A DNA stretch of 64,000 nucleotides from Prauserella endophytica (GTDB lineage Bacteria; Actinomycetota; Actinomycetes; Mycobacteriales; Pseudonocardiaceae), in contig NZ_SWMS01000001.1 of NCBI RefSeq assembly GCF_005146945.1, forward strand, positions 741,953 to 805,952. Direction: 5' to 3'. A program made the translations under genes and the position numbers. Shown piece after piece: positions 56,252-64,000 of the stretch (the first letter of the stretch is position 1; every line of letters begins with the position of its first letter). The notes below the pieces were generated by a model, which saw only the letters and a list, made by a program, of their open reading frames with translations, had not been told where the DNA came from and did no database searches.

Positions 56252-58152
56252 GAAGACGCCCCTTCTGTGGCACCGCGATACCAGTACTCGAGAGTCAAGA
56301 TGTGCCAGAGGTGCTTCGAGCGGTCCTGCTGGCCGGAGGCGTCCTCGGCGACGAGCCGTCGCAGTGCCTCGCGCCGCAGCAGCCCCGACTTCACGAGCAC
56401 GCCCTCGTCGACGACCTCGCGCACCAGCGGCGCGAGGTCACGGCTCATCCACGCCCGCAGCGGTGCGCTGAACAGGCCCTTCGGCCGGTGCACGATCTCG
56501 CTGGGCAGGATCGACGACGCGGCGTCCTTCAGCGCGACCTTGCCCTGCCTGCCGACGATCTTGCGGTTGCCGGGCAGGCTGAACGCGGCCCGCACCACAT
56601 CGACGTCCACGAACGGCACCCGCACCTCGGTGGAGGCGGCCATGCTGGAACGGTCGGTGTAGGCGAGGTTCAGTCCCGGCAGGAAGAGCCGCGAGTCCGC
56701 GAGGCACATGCGGTTGACGAAGTCGGTGAGCGCCGTGTCGTGGTAGGTGTCGGCGTGCTCGGTGAGCACGTCGTCGACGGCGGACGCGAGGTCGGGGTTC
56801 ACCAGGCCCAGCAGCTCGGTGCGGTCGTACATCGTGTAGCTGCGCCGGAACGCCGTCTCCTCCGGCAGCTCCGCGAACGACAGGAACCGCTTGGCGAAGC
56901 GCACCGAGCGCAGGCCCCGCTTCGCGGTCGCCACCGGCAGACGATCCACAATGGACTGCACGGGCGCGCGTACCGCGTGTGGCACCCGCTGGTAGCGCAG
57001 GGCCAGCACGTTCGCCAGGTGCTTGCGGTAGCCGGCGAACAGCTCGTCGGCGCCCATGCCGGAGAGCATCACCTTCACCCCGGCGTCGCGCGCCGCCGTG
57101 CAGATGAGGAACGTGTTGATGGCCGCGGGGTCGCCGATCGGCTCGTCGAGGTGGTAGGTCATGCGCGGCAACAGGTCCAGCACCTGCGGCGCGATCTCGA
57201 TCTCGTGCAGGTTCACGCCGAAGCGCGCGGCCACCTGCCGCGCGTAGCGCAGATCGTCCGGCATGGCCTCGAACTTGGCGTCCTCGGCGCGGAAACCGAT
57301 GGTGTAGGCGGAGATCCCCGGCTGCTCCCGAGCGGCCAGCGCGGTCAGGTAGCTGGAGTCGAGGCCGCCGGAGAGGAACGTCGCCACCGGGACGTCGGAG
57401 AGCAGGTGCTTGCGGGTGGATTCGGCCACCACTTCGGCGAGGTCGGCCTCCGGCCCCTGCGCGGCCTGCTCGGCGACATCGCGAATGGAGTAGTAGCGCC
57501 CGCGCCGCACGCTGCCGTCCGGCAGGCACCGCAACCATGTGCCCGGCGGCAGCTTCTCCGCCTCGCGGTAGGCGCAGCGCCCATCGGGGACCCAGTAGTA
57601 GAGCAGCGAGGCCACGAGCGCGGTCTCGTCGACCCGCAACGAGCCCCCGAGCTCCGTCGCGAGTGCCTTCAGCTCGGACGAGAACACCACGCCCCGGCCG
57701 CGGCGCAGCAGGAACAGCGGCTTGATGCCGAGCTGGTCGCGCACGAGCGTCAGCTCACCGGTGCGCTCCTCGAAGACACCGAACGCGAACATCCCGCGCA
57801 GCCGGGGCAGGCAGTCGGCGCCCCAGCGCCGCCACGCCTGGAGCACCACCTCGGTGTCGGACGTGCCGCGGAAGCGCACGCCCGCGTTCTCCAGCTCCGC
57901 CCGCAGCTCGGGCGCGTTGTACAACTCGCCGTTGTAGGTCAGCGCGAAGCCGTCGAGCACCATGGGCTGCGCGCCGGTCTCCGAGAGGTCGAGGATCGAG
58001 AGCCTGCGGTGCCCGAGGTGCACCTCGCCGTCCGCGACCGCCCTCGCGTACCGGCCCGAGCCGTCGGGCCCCCGGTGGGCGAGCCGCTTGGTGAGCCGGT
58101 CGGTCAGTGGGCCGCCGTCCGGCCACAGGTACGTCCCCGCGATACCGCACAT
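56248..58152 (-). CDS. asnB: asparagine synthase (glutamine-hydrolysing), polysaccharide-locus type
   Basis: This is a full-length 634-aa class II glutamine amidotransferase plus synthetase. Cys2 of MCGIAG is the glutaminase nucleophile, with AHRGPDG and YNGELYN in that domain. The ATP site FLSGGLDSSYLTAL is at about residue 249. Unlike the lasso cyclases, both domains are complete. In such loci AsnB-like enzymes probably amidate uronic or amino sugar acids rather than make asparagine. The start overlaps the Wzz-like gene's stop. Confidence 0.88.
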   Translation of the reverse strand: MCGIAGTYLWPDGGPLTDRLTKRLAHRGPDGSGRYARAVADGEVHLGHRRLSILDLSETGAQPMVLDGFALTYNGELYNAPELRAELENAGVRFRGTSDTEVVLQAWRRWGADCLPRLRGMFAFGVFEERTGELTLVRDQLGIKPLFLLRRGRGVVFSSELKALATELGGSLRVDETALVASLLYYWVPDGRCAYREAEKLPPGTWLRCLPDGSVRRGRYYSIRDVAEQAAQGPEADLAEVVAESTRKHLLSDVPVATFLSGGLDSSYLTALAAREQPGISAYTIGFRAEDAKFEAMPDDLRYARQVAARFGVNLHEIEIAPQVLDLLPRMTYHLDEPIGDPAAINTFLICTAARDAGVKVMLSGMGADELFAGYRKHLANVLALRYQRVPHAVRAPVQSIVDRLPVATAKRGLRSVRFAKRFLSFAELPEETAFRRSYTMYDRTELLGLVNPDLASAVDDVLTEHADTYHDTALTDFVNRMCLADSRLFLPGLNLAYTDRSSMAASTEVRVPFVDVDVVRAAFSLPGNRKIVGRQGKVALKDAASSILPSEIVHRPKGLFSAPLRAWMSRDLAPLVREVVDEGVLVKSGLLRREALRRLVAEDASGQQDRSKHLWHILTLEYWYRGATEGASS

Positions 58153-59753
58153 CAGGACACCTCCGCGTCCTTCGGCCGCACGGGGGCGAACCGCTTGGTG
58201 GGCAGGTCGTCGACGTGCGACAGCCCGTTCTCGGGCTGGACCGGGCCGAACACCTCGGTCTCCTGCCCGGTGGCCCTGGCGGGTATCGCGCGCTCCGCGC
58301 GGGCGGCGGGCAGCTCGCGCCCGGCCCGGCCGCGCAGCGCGGTGTGCAGGCCGTCCCACAGCGTCCCGTCGGAGCGGTCCTTCGGGTCCGGCCCGACGAG
58401 CACGACGCCGATGATCGGGATCCGCGCGTCGGCCAGCTGCCTGGCCACGGTGTGCAGCCACAGGCTCGTGGCGTGCCCGGCCTTGACCACGAGCACGGTC
58501 TCGGTGCCGAGCCGCGCGAGGTCGGTCCACGCGGTGCCCGGCGACACGGAGCCGACGCCGACGTGCAGCTCCTCCGGCCAGACCGGCAGCGGTAGGTCGG
58601 CGGCGTCGACGATCCGGTACGGGTGTGGGCCGTCGCCCGCGAGGTCGCCGAGCCTGCCGCCGGGCAGGTCGTCGATCAGCACGACCTTGCCGTCGGCGGC
58701 CAGATCCATCGCCAGGTCCAACGCCAGCGCCGCCGCGGTCTCGGGGCAGCCCAGCTCCAGCACCGACACCGGTTCGGAGTCCTCGCGCACGAGCCGCGCG
58801 AGCGTCCCGGCTACCCGCTTGCGGTCCTGGACGGTGCGCGAGTGCCGCCACAGCTTCGCGGGTCCCCGGTGGGGTGGCGGCAGCTCCGCGATCACCGACG
58901 CGCCGAGGTCCTCCGCGACCTCCCTGCGCAGCACCGGCCGCTCGCGCACGACGCTCAGCACGGCGGTGAGCCCGAGCCCCGCGGCGAGCCCGAACGCGAG
59001 GCCGATGAGGGCGTTCATGCCGACGGCGGCGACCAGTGACGCGGTGACCGGCCTCGGCGCGTCCACGATCTGCGTGCCGGCCAGTACGCCGGGCGCGCCG
59101 ATCCTGGCCTGCTCCGCCTCCTCGTTGAGCTGGGAGATCTGCGACTCCAGCTCGGCGCGCCGGGCGTAGAGGGTCTCCAGGTGCGCGGCGGCGCTCGCGT
59201 CACCGCTGGCGGTCAGCTCCGCGACCGTGCCGTTCACCTGGTCGAGGTCGCCCTGCGCCCGGTCACGCTGGTCGATCAGGGCCTGCGCCTCGGCGTCGGC
59301 CGCCGTCCGCACCCGCTCCCGGTAGTCGGCGATGAACGTGTCCGCGAGCGCCTGCGCCCGCCTCATCGCCTCGTCTTCGCTGGCTGCCTGGACGCTGATC
59401 TCCATGATGTTGTTGGTGACCGGCGTGCCCTGGTAGGTCTTCAGGAACGCTTCGGGCGACTCGTTCGCGCCGAGCCTGCGCAGGGTCTCCTCGGCGACCC
59501 GGGTGGTCTCCAGCAGCGCCACGTCGGTCGCGACGAGCGTGCCGCTGTCGGTCGGGGTGTCCGCCTCGTGCACCACCAGCAGCCGCGTCGCCGCTGACGG
59601 CGGCGGGGGCATGAGCACCGCCAGCGCGGCGCCGAGCACGAAGCCGAGCAGCCCCAGCGAGAGCCAGAAGCGCCTGCGCCTGCGAACGGTCATCCCGAGC
59701 CGCTGCAGATCGAGCAGTGGCTGGGCTGTCTGGGTGTTCTCCGTCGCCGTCAC
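58152..59753 (-). CDS. Wzz-like chain-length / Wzc-like protein 1
   Basis: This is a 533-aa polysaccharide co-polymerase. It has two membrane helices (residues about 30-48 and about 243-265) and a periplasmic coiled-coil-rich region (QALIDQRDRAQGDLDQVNG ... YARRAELESQISQLNEEAEQ), followed by a cytoplasmic P-loop-like domain whose Walker A is degenerate (LELGCPETAAAL). It probably sets polymer length or couples export to polymerisation. The GTG start overlaps the other Wzz-like gene. Confidence 0.82.
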   Translation of the reverse strand: MTATENTQTAQPLLDLQRLGMTVRRRRRFWLSLGLLGFVLGAALAVLMPPPPSAATRLLVVHEADTPTDSGTLVATDVALLETTRVAEETLRRLGANESPEAFLKTYQGTPVTNNIMEISVQAASEDEAMRRAQALADTFIADYRERVRTAADAEAQALIDQRDRAQGDLDQVNGTVAELTASGDASAAAHLETLYARRAELESQISQLNEEAEQARIGAPGVLAGTQIVDAPRPVTASLVAAVGMNALIGLAFGLAAGLGLTAVLSVVRERPVLRREVAEDLGASVIAELPPPHRGPAKLWRHSRTVQDRKRVAGTLARLVREDSEPVSVLELGCPETAAALALDLAMDLAADGKVVLIDDLPGGRLGDLAGDGPHPYRIVDAADLPLPVWPEELHVGVGSVSPGTAWTDLARLGTETVLVVKAGHATSLWLHTVARQLADARIPIIGVVLVGPDPKDRSDGTLWDGLHTALRGRAGRELPAARAERAIPARATGQETEVFGPVQPENGLSHVDDLPTKRFAPVRPKDAEVS

Positions 59754-61105
59754 ACTGACCCCGCCATCGCATCATCGGTAGTGGGCTCGGGCGTCTGTCG
59801 CTCGCGTTGCGCCCGCGTGCGGTAGGTGACCACCGCGCCGATCACCCGGTGTCCCGCGTCGGCACACGCCTCAGCGATGCCGACCAGCTCCCAGCCCGTG
59901 CGGCTGCCTGCCGTGAGCACCACGAGCACGCCGTCCGCCTCGGTGCGGTCCGGCACGGTCGGCCTGCCCGCGGACACGTCGATGACCCGCAGCGTCGTCC
60001 TGTGCCCGCCCGGCCGGGTCTCGGCCGCGGCGGCGAGTCCGGCTGCCGCCGCCTGCGCCGGGCCGTCGTCGTCGGCGGCGAGCACCAGCAGGCGCCCCGT
60101 CCGTCCCCCCTCGGGCAGCTTCGCGAGGATGCGCCGCAGCCGCAGGCTCCTGCTCTCCTCGTCACCGGTGAGCAGCAGCGGGGCCAGGTCGAGTGGCTGG
60201 TCGTCCCACATGAGCCTGCGCAGCCGCGCCCACCCGCTCGCCTCCGGCCGCTGGACCGACCTGCCGTCGCCGGGCACGTCGGCGATGCCGAGCACCGGTG
60301 AGCCGAGCGCGGCCGCGATGTCGGACTCGCGGCGCAGCCGCCGGTCGGTGCGGATCGCCAGCAGCTGGCCGAACACCCCGAGGAGCAGGAAGGCGAGCAC
60401 GCCACCGCCGACGAAGTGGAGCATCGTCGGGCTCGCCGGGCTGGACGGCATGGGCGCGGGACCCATGATCACCATGTTCGAGCGGCTCGAGGTCGCCTCG
60501 GTCTCGTTGAGCGTGGTGATGGCCTGGGCCAGGGAGCTGCGCAGCGCCTCGAGGTCGGTGCGCATCTGGACGTCCTCGACGGTCAGGTTCGGCGCGGCCG
60601 CGTGCAGCTCGGTGATGCGGCGGTTGGTCTCGGCGACCTGCCGGCGAAGCGTCTCCTGCTGCTGGCGCACCAGCCTGCTGGCCGCGTCGCTCGAATTGTT
60701 GGCGAGCTGGCCCGAGTAGCGCACGAACTCCTCGGCCACGGTGTCCGCGATGCGCTGTGCCCGTGCGGGATCGTCGGCGCTGCCGGTGATCTGGATGACG
60801 CCGCCGTCCACGACCTCCGCCGTCACCGAGTCCCGCAGCTCGCTGCCCCCGCCGGGGCTGCCGAGCGCGAGCGCGGCGCGGTCGAGCACCGCCGAGCTCA
60901 TCGCCACCTGCTCCTGCGTCAGCAGCTCGTTCTCCTCGCGCGGGCCCTGCAACAGCACGCTCGTGGTCGTCTCGTATCCCGGGGAGAAGACCACCGAGGC
61001 GCCGGCACCGACGAGCCCACCGAGCACGGCGAGGACGACGAGCGGCCGCCACCGCCTGCGGAGGACCTCCCAGACCATGGACAACCGAACCGGTTCATCA
61101 CTCAA
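59750..61105 (-). CDS. Wzz-like chain-length / Wzc-like protein 2
   Basis: This is a 451-aa relative of the next gene, with the same layout: helices at about residues 19-37 and 232-250, a coiled-coil extracytoplasmic region (ASRLVRQQQETLRRQVAETNRRI), and a degenerate nucleotide-binding C-terminus lacking a clear Walker A. The start is a TTG at 61105 with GGGGAGG upstream. The two proteins probably form one complex. A TTTATCGAGTG sequence 21 bases upstream is shared with the dehydrogenase promoter region. Confidence 0.8.
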   Translation of the reverse strand: MSDEPVRLSMVWEVLRRRWRPLVVLAVLGGLVGAGASVVFSPGYETTTSVLLQGPREENELLTQEQVAMSSAVLDRAALALGSPGGGSELRDSVTAEVVDGGVIQITGSADDPARAQRIADTVAEEFVRYSGQLANNSSDAASRLVRQQQETLRRQVAETNRRITELHAAAPNLTVEDVQMRTDLEALRSSLAQAITTLNETEATSSRSNMVIMGPAPMPSSPASPTMLHFVGGGVLAFLLLGVFGQLLAIRTDRRLRRESDIAAALGSPVLGIADVPGDGRSVQRPEASGWARLRRLMWDDQPLDLAPLLLTGDEESRSLRLRRILAKLPEGGRTGRLLVLAADDDGPAQAAAAGLAAAAETRPGGHRTTLRVIDVSAGRPTVPDRTEADGVLVVLTAGSRTGWELVGIAEACADAGHRVIGAVVTYRTRAQRERQTPEPTTDDAMAGSV

Positions 61106-61125
61106 CGCCGGAGCCTCCCCTCTCG

Positions 61126-61136
61126 TTTATCGAGTG
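61126..61136 (-). promoter_or_regulatory. TTTATCGAGTG sequence shared with the ugd-type promoter
   Basis: The 11 bases TTTATCGAGTG (plus-strand reading) occur here, 21 bases upstream of the TTG start of the Wzz-like gene, and again at 63815-63825 upstream of the dehydrogenase gene. The 139-bp gap 61106-61244 also has GGTTACAACC (61185-61194), a GTAAC-type box 80 bases before the start. Confidence 0.35.
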
Positions 61137-61244
61137 CCGTATCGGACTGGTATTCACCCACCAGGTCGCGGTTTTTAGGCCATTGGTTACAACCACGGCG
61201 CAGTCTTGTTCAAAACGCGACCTGGAAAACCGTTCGGTAATGAG

Positions 61245-62435
61245 TTATTTGCTTGCGGCGGCATACGCGGCGAGCAGCGCCTTGGCCGAGTTCCGCCACG
61301 AGAGCGGCCCGTTGACCCGCTCGTGCCCCAGCGCGCCCATGCGGGCCCGCTCCTCGGGATCGTCGAGCAGCCGCGCGGTGAGCTTGGCGAACTCGCGGAC
61401 GTCGTTGGCCGGCGCGTAGACGGCGGCGTCGCCCGCCGAGACCCGCGCCTCCTTGAGATCGAACGAGACGATCGGGCGGCTCATCGCCATGTACTCCATG
61501 ATCTTGTTCATGGTGGACACGTCGTTGAGCGGGTTCAGCGGGTCCGGCGAGAGGCACACGTCGGCCGTGGAGAGATAACGAACCAGGTCGGTATCCGGAA
61601 TACGACCGGTGAACTCCACGTGGTCGGCCAGCCCGAGCTCGCGCGAGAGGGTCACCATCGCGTCGAACGTGTCGCCCGAGCCGATGAACGCCGCATGCCA
61701 GTCGGTGCGGCCGAGGTCGTCGCGCAGCGAGGCCAGCGCGCGCAGCGCGTAGTCCACGCCGTCCTGCGGGCCCATCACGCCGAGGTAGCACAGCAGATGT
61801 GGCTTGCCGTGCTTGAGCTCCGGCTCGGGCGGCACCTGGTGGAACCGCTCGATCGCCGGCGCGCTGCGCACCACGAACACGTCCTCGGGAGACTTGCCGC
61901 CCCTGGTCAGCGCCACCGCGCGGTAGCTCTCGTTGGTGGCGATCACGACGTCCGCCGCGCGGTAGGTCGCCCGCTCCAGCGCGCACACGCCCCGGTAGAG
62001 CAGGTCCTTCCCCCGGTCGAAGCGGGAGAGATACAGCTCGGGCACCAGGTCGTGCTGGTCGAACACGAACCGCGCGCCGCGCCGCTTCAGCATGCGGGCC
62101 ACGAGGAACAGCAGGTCGGGCGGGTTGCAGGCGTGCACCACGTCGACGCGGCCGACGCGCCGCGCGATCCGCAACGTGTGCCACAGCGCGGATCCATACT
62201 CCTGGACGTACCCGGCCGGCCCGCCCGTCGCGGCGCGCAGCGGGTAGCGGTGGATGCGCACACCATCGATGATCGTTTCGCGCTCGGTGTCCCGTTTCGT
62301 CCCCTGTGGACAGATGACGTGGACCTCCCAGCCCGCGTCGCGCAGCGTCGTGCACTCCTGCCACACGCGCCGGTCGAACGGGACGGAGAGGTTCTCGACG
62401 AGGACCAGAGCTTTCTTACCAGGCAAGGCCAACAT
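61245..62435 (-). CDS. GT4 family glycosyltransferase
   Basis: This is a 396-aa GT-B glycosyltransferase. It has the start ALVLVENLSVPFDRRVWQE, FDQHDLVPELYLSRF in the acceptor domain, and a C-terminal SPDPLNPLNDVSTMNKIMEYMAM block typical of polysaccharide glycosyltransferases. The ATG at 62435 overlaps the end of the dehydrogenase gene by 20 bases. Confidence 0.87.
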   Translation of the reverse strand: MLALPGKKALVLVENLSVPFDRRVWQECTTLRDAGWEVHVICPQGTKRDTERETIIDGVRIHRYPLRAATGGPAGYVQEYGSALWHTLRIARRVGRVDVVHACNPPDLLFLVARMLKRRGARFVFDQHDLVPELYLSRFDRGKDLLYRGVCALERATYRAADVVIATNESYRAVALTRGGKSPEDVFVVRSAPAIERFHQVPPEPELKHGKPHLLCYLGVMGPQDGVDYALRALASLRDDLGRTDWHAAFIGSGDTFDAMVTLSRELGLADHVEFTGRIPDTDLVRYLSTADVCLSPDPLNPLNDVSTMNKIMEYMAMSRPIVSFDLKEARVSAGDAAVYAPANDVREFAKLTARLLDDPEERARMGALGHERVNGPLSWRNSAKALLAAYAAASK

Positions 62436-63732
62436 ACCCCTCTTCGGTCCTGCGCACGTCGGCGTCGGGAAGGCGGACGAGGTCGATGAGCACGCGCTCG
62501 CCGCCGTGCGGCAGTGCTGCCAGCACCGACGAGTCCGTGCTGCCGATCAGGCACACCTCGGCGTGCTCGAGCACTTCCTCGACCGATCCGGCGAGTAGTT
62601 GACCGAGGTGCGGCAGCCGGCTCTCGATGTACTCCCGGTTGGCGCCGAGAAGTCGCGAGAGGCTCACGTTGGCGTCGTAGATCCTGAGGTCGTAGCCCTT
62701 GCCGAGCAGCCGTTCCGCCAGCTCCACGAGCGGGCTCTCGCGCAGGTCGTCGGTGCCGGGCTTGAACGAGAGCCCGAACAGTCCAACCCGCCGCTTCCCG
62801 GTGCGCACCACGAGGTCGACGGCGCGCCGCAGGTGCTCCTCGTTGGAGGGCAGCACGTGCGACAGGATCGGCACGGACACGTCGGCCCTGTGCGCGGCGT
62901 GGACGAGGCCACGCAGGTCCTTCGGCAGGCACGAGCCGCCGAAAGCGAAGCCGGGCCGCAGGTAGGCGGGACTGACGTTGAGTTTGCGGTCGGCGAGGAA
63001 CACGTCCATCACGCGGTGGGAGTCGAGTCCGAGTGCCCGGCAGATCGCGCCCAGCTCGTTGGCGAAGCCGATCTTGAGGCCGTGAAAGGCATTGTCGGCG
63101 TACTTCGTCATCTCGGCAACGGGCACCGGGACGCGGAACACCTCGCCGGGCAGGCCCTCGTACAGCGCGGCCACGGCGTCGCCGCTGGCGGTGTCGAACT
63201 CGCCGATCACCGTCTTCGGCGGGTCGAAGAAGTCCTTGACACTGCTGCCTTCGCGCAGGAACTCGGGGTTCACGGCCACGCCGAAGCCGACCCCGGCCGT
63301 GCGGCCCGATGCCTTCTCCAGGATCGGCACCAGCAGTTCGAGGCACGTGCCGGGCAGCATCGTGCTGCGGAAGACCACGGTGTGCCGGTGGTCCACCTCG
63401 GCCAGCGCCATGCCGATCTCCTCGGTCACGCGCTCGAGGTATGCCGTGGAAAGGCTGCCGTTGGGGGCTGACGGCGTGCCGACGCACACCAGGGAGATCT
63501 CGCTGTTCGCGATCGCGTCGGCGACATCCGTGGTGGCTCGTAACGCGCCCGAGGCCACGACCTGCGCGGTCAGCTCACCGATGCGTTCCTCCACGACGGG
63601 CGCCTTGCCTGCGCGCACCAAGTCGATCTTGATCGGGTTGACGTCGACGCCGATGACCTGGTTACCGCGGTCGGCAAGGCACGCGGCGGACACACAGCCC
63701 ACGTAGCCGAGCCCGAAGACACTGATCTTCAT
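62416..63732 (-). CDS. UDP-glucose/GDP-mannose-type nucleotide-sugar dehydrogenase
   Basis: This is a 438-aa NAD-dependent dehydrogenase that oxidises a nucleotide-sugar to the uronic acid. The NAD motif GLGYVGCVSAACLADRG is at residues 7-23 and the catalytic Cys is in FGGSCLPKDL at about residue 270. LSFKPGTDDLRESP follows in the C-terminal domain. GDP-mannose versus UDP-glucose preference is not decidable by eye. Its product would fit the heparinase-like and AsnB-like genes (uronic acids). A TTA codon lies at 63541-63543. It heads the left-facing operon, with the promoter region at 63733-63949. Confidence 0.9.
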   Translation of the reverse strand: MKISVFGLGYVGCVSAACLADRGNQVIGVDVNPIKIDLVRAGKAPVVEERIGELTAQVVASGALRATTDVADAIANSEISLVCVGTPSAPNGSLSTAYLERVTEEIGMALAEVDHRHTVVFRSTMLPGTCLELLVPILEKASGRTAGVGFGVAVNPEFLREGSSVKDFFDPPKTVIGEFDTASGDAVAALYEGLPGEVFRVPVPVAEMTKYADNAFHGLKIGFANELGAICRALGLDSHRVMDVFLADRKLNVSPAYLRPGFAFGGSCLPKDLRGLVHAAHRADVSVPILSHVLPSNEEHLRRAVDLVVRTGKRRVGLFGLSFKPGTDDLRESPLVELAERLLGKGYDLRIYDANVSLSRLLGANREYIESRLPHLGQLLAGSVEEVLEHAEVCLIGSTDSSVLAALPHGGERVLIDLVRLPDADVRRTEEGYVGLAW

Positions 63733-63803
63733 GTGGCTCTCCTCCCGCCACCGCCTGCCCGGGCGGCCGCGACTCTCCTGCTGATTCGCTGGGCGAGTGG
63801 AGG

Positions 63804-63812
63804 TCGTTACGC
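63804..63812 (-). promoter_or_regulatory. GCGTAACGA motif upstream of the dehydrogenase gene
   Basis: On the minus strand GCGTAACGA lies 71 bases upstream of the start codon of the dehydrogenase gene. Directly beyond it is the shared TTTATCGAGTG sequence (63815-63825). The upstream gap (63733-63949) contains no gene. Confidence 0.45.
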
Positions 63813-63949
63813 GATTTATCGAGTGGTGATGTCGAAAAGATCCGGTGAAAAAGAATCGAGCGAATGCGCTTGTCGGTGAACAACGCACTCGCCCGGAAAA
63901 TGGTGGCCGATCCGAAGTGGACCAACCGTTCCCACAATTCAGCCACCAG

Positions 63950-64000
63950 CCGCAGTGAAGGCCACCATGCCTGCGCCCAACGCAGTGAAGGCCACCATGC
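63950..64000. repeat. GCAGTGAAGGCCACC repeat at the right edge of the window
   Basis: CCGCAGTGAAGGCCACC, as in the copy at 24248, is followed by an 11-base spacer (CTGCGCCCAAC) and a second direct copy, GCAGTGAAGGCCACCATGC, that runs into the window edge. It belongs to the AAGGCCACC element family; the inverted arm, if present, lies outside the window. Confidence 0.8.

Noticed and set aside
56248..58152. AsnB as a third lasso cyclase
   Set aside because: It has the intact Cys2 glutaminase nucleophile and both full domains, and it is overlapped by polysaccharide genes far from the precursors.

Overview
This is GC-rich actinobacterial DNA, most likely from the Pseudonocardiaceae (the Amycolatopsis / Saccharomonospora / Prauserella group). 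The evidence is the nuo gene order, the EspG / PPE-like / DUF3558 / WXG-like quartet, the TroA-type metal transporter, frequent GTG and TTG starts, and short interspersed palindromes built around AAGGCCACC...GGTGGCCTT. No rRNA, tRNA, IS element or CRISPR array was seen.

Region 1 (1-14031) holds nuoD to nuoN of respiratory complex I, ten complete genes plus a 5'-truncated nuoD, nearly all translationally coupled. nuoG carries an in-frame palindromic insertion. Region 2 (14024-19642) has a four-gene ESX/type VII-associated operon facing left, a polyprenyl diphosphate synthase (probably for the menaquinone side chain) and an acidic membrane-anchored protein. Region 3 (19741-24234) encodes 2-oxoglutarate:ferredoxin oxidoreductase (korAB), an Lrp/AsnC regulator and a divergent dimethylargininase-like hydrolase. 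Region 4 (24296-27789) is a troABCD-like Mn/Zn/Fe ABC importer preceded by a perfect 22-bp palindrome.

Region 5 (28013-37375) is a tightly coupled nucleotide-sugar/exopolysaccharide operon: C-methyltransferase, sugar-1-phosphate nucleotidylyltransferase, PIG-L deacetylase, NAD-dependent epimerase, DUF4910 protein, flippase, pyruvyltransferase, 3,5-epimerase and PLP aminotransferase. A PAP2 phosphatase follows on the other strand.

Region 6 (38138-46722) is the most interesting part: a lasso-peptide (RiPP) locus. It has a PqqD-like recognition protein (B1), an AsnB-like cyclase, a B2 leader peptidase, an HPr-kinase-like protein, an ABC exporter, two adjacent precursor genes of 45 and 48 codons that I identified directly from the DNA, a second cyclase, and a nucleotidyltransferase/methyltransferase pair. 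Both precursors show the Y-x2-P-x-L-x3-G-x5-T leader pattern, put Asp at core position 9 and end in the same F-G-D-x-T-F-S tail. The C-terminal Ser plus the kinase points to a phosphorylated lasso peptide. Both cyclases are only 389 aa and lack the usual N-terminal amidotransferase-like domain.

Region 7 (46800-63732) is a second exopolysaccharide block: beta-helix protein, Wzy-like polymerase, glycosyltransferases, heparinase-like protein, bidomain oxidoreductase, AsnB, two Wzz-like proteins and UDP-glucose/GDP-mannose-type dehydrogenase. A GTAAC-centred motif, usually GCGTAACG, lies close upstream of the first gene of most transcription units in regions 5-7 and of the ESX operon, so these loci may be co-regulated. 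No gene-free stretch exceeds about 270 bases.
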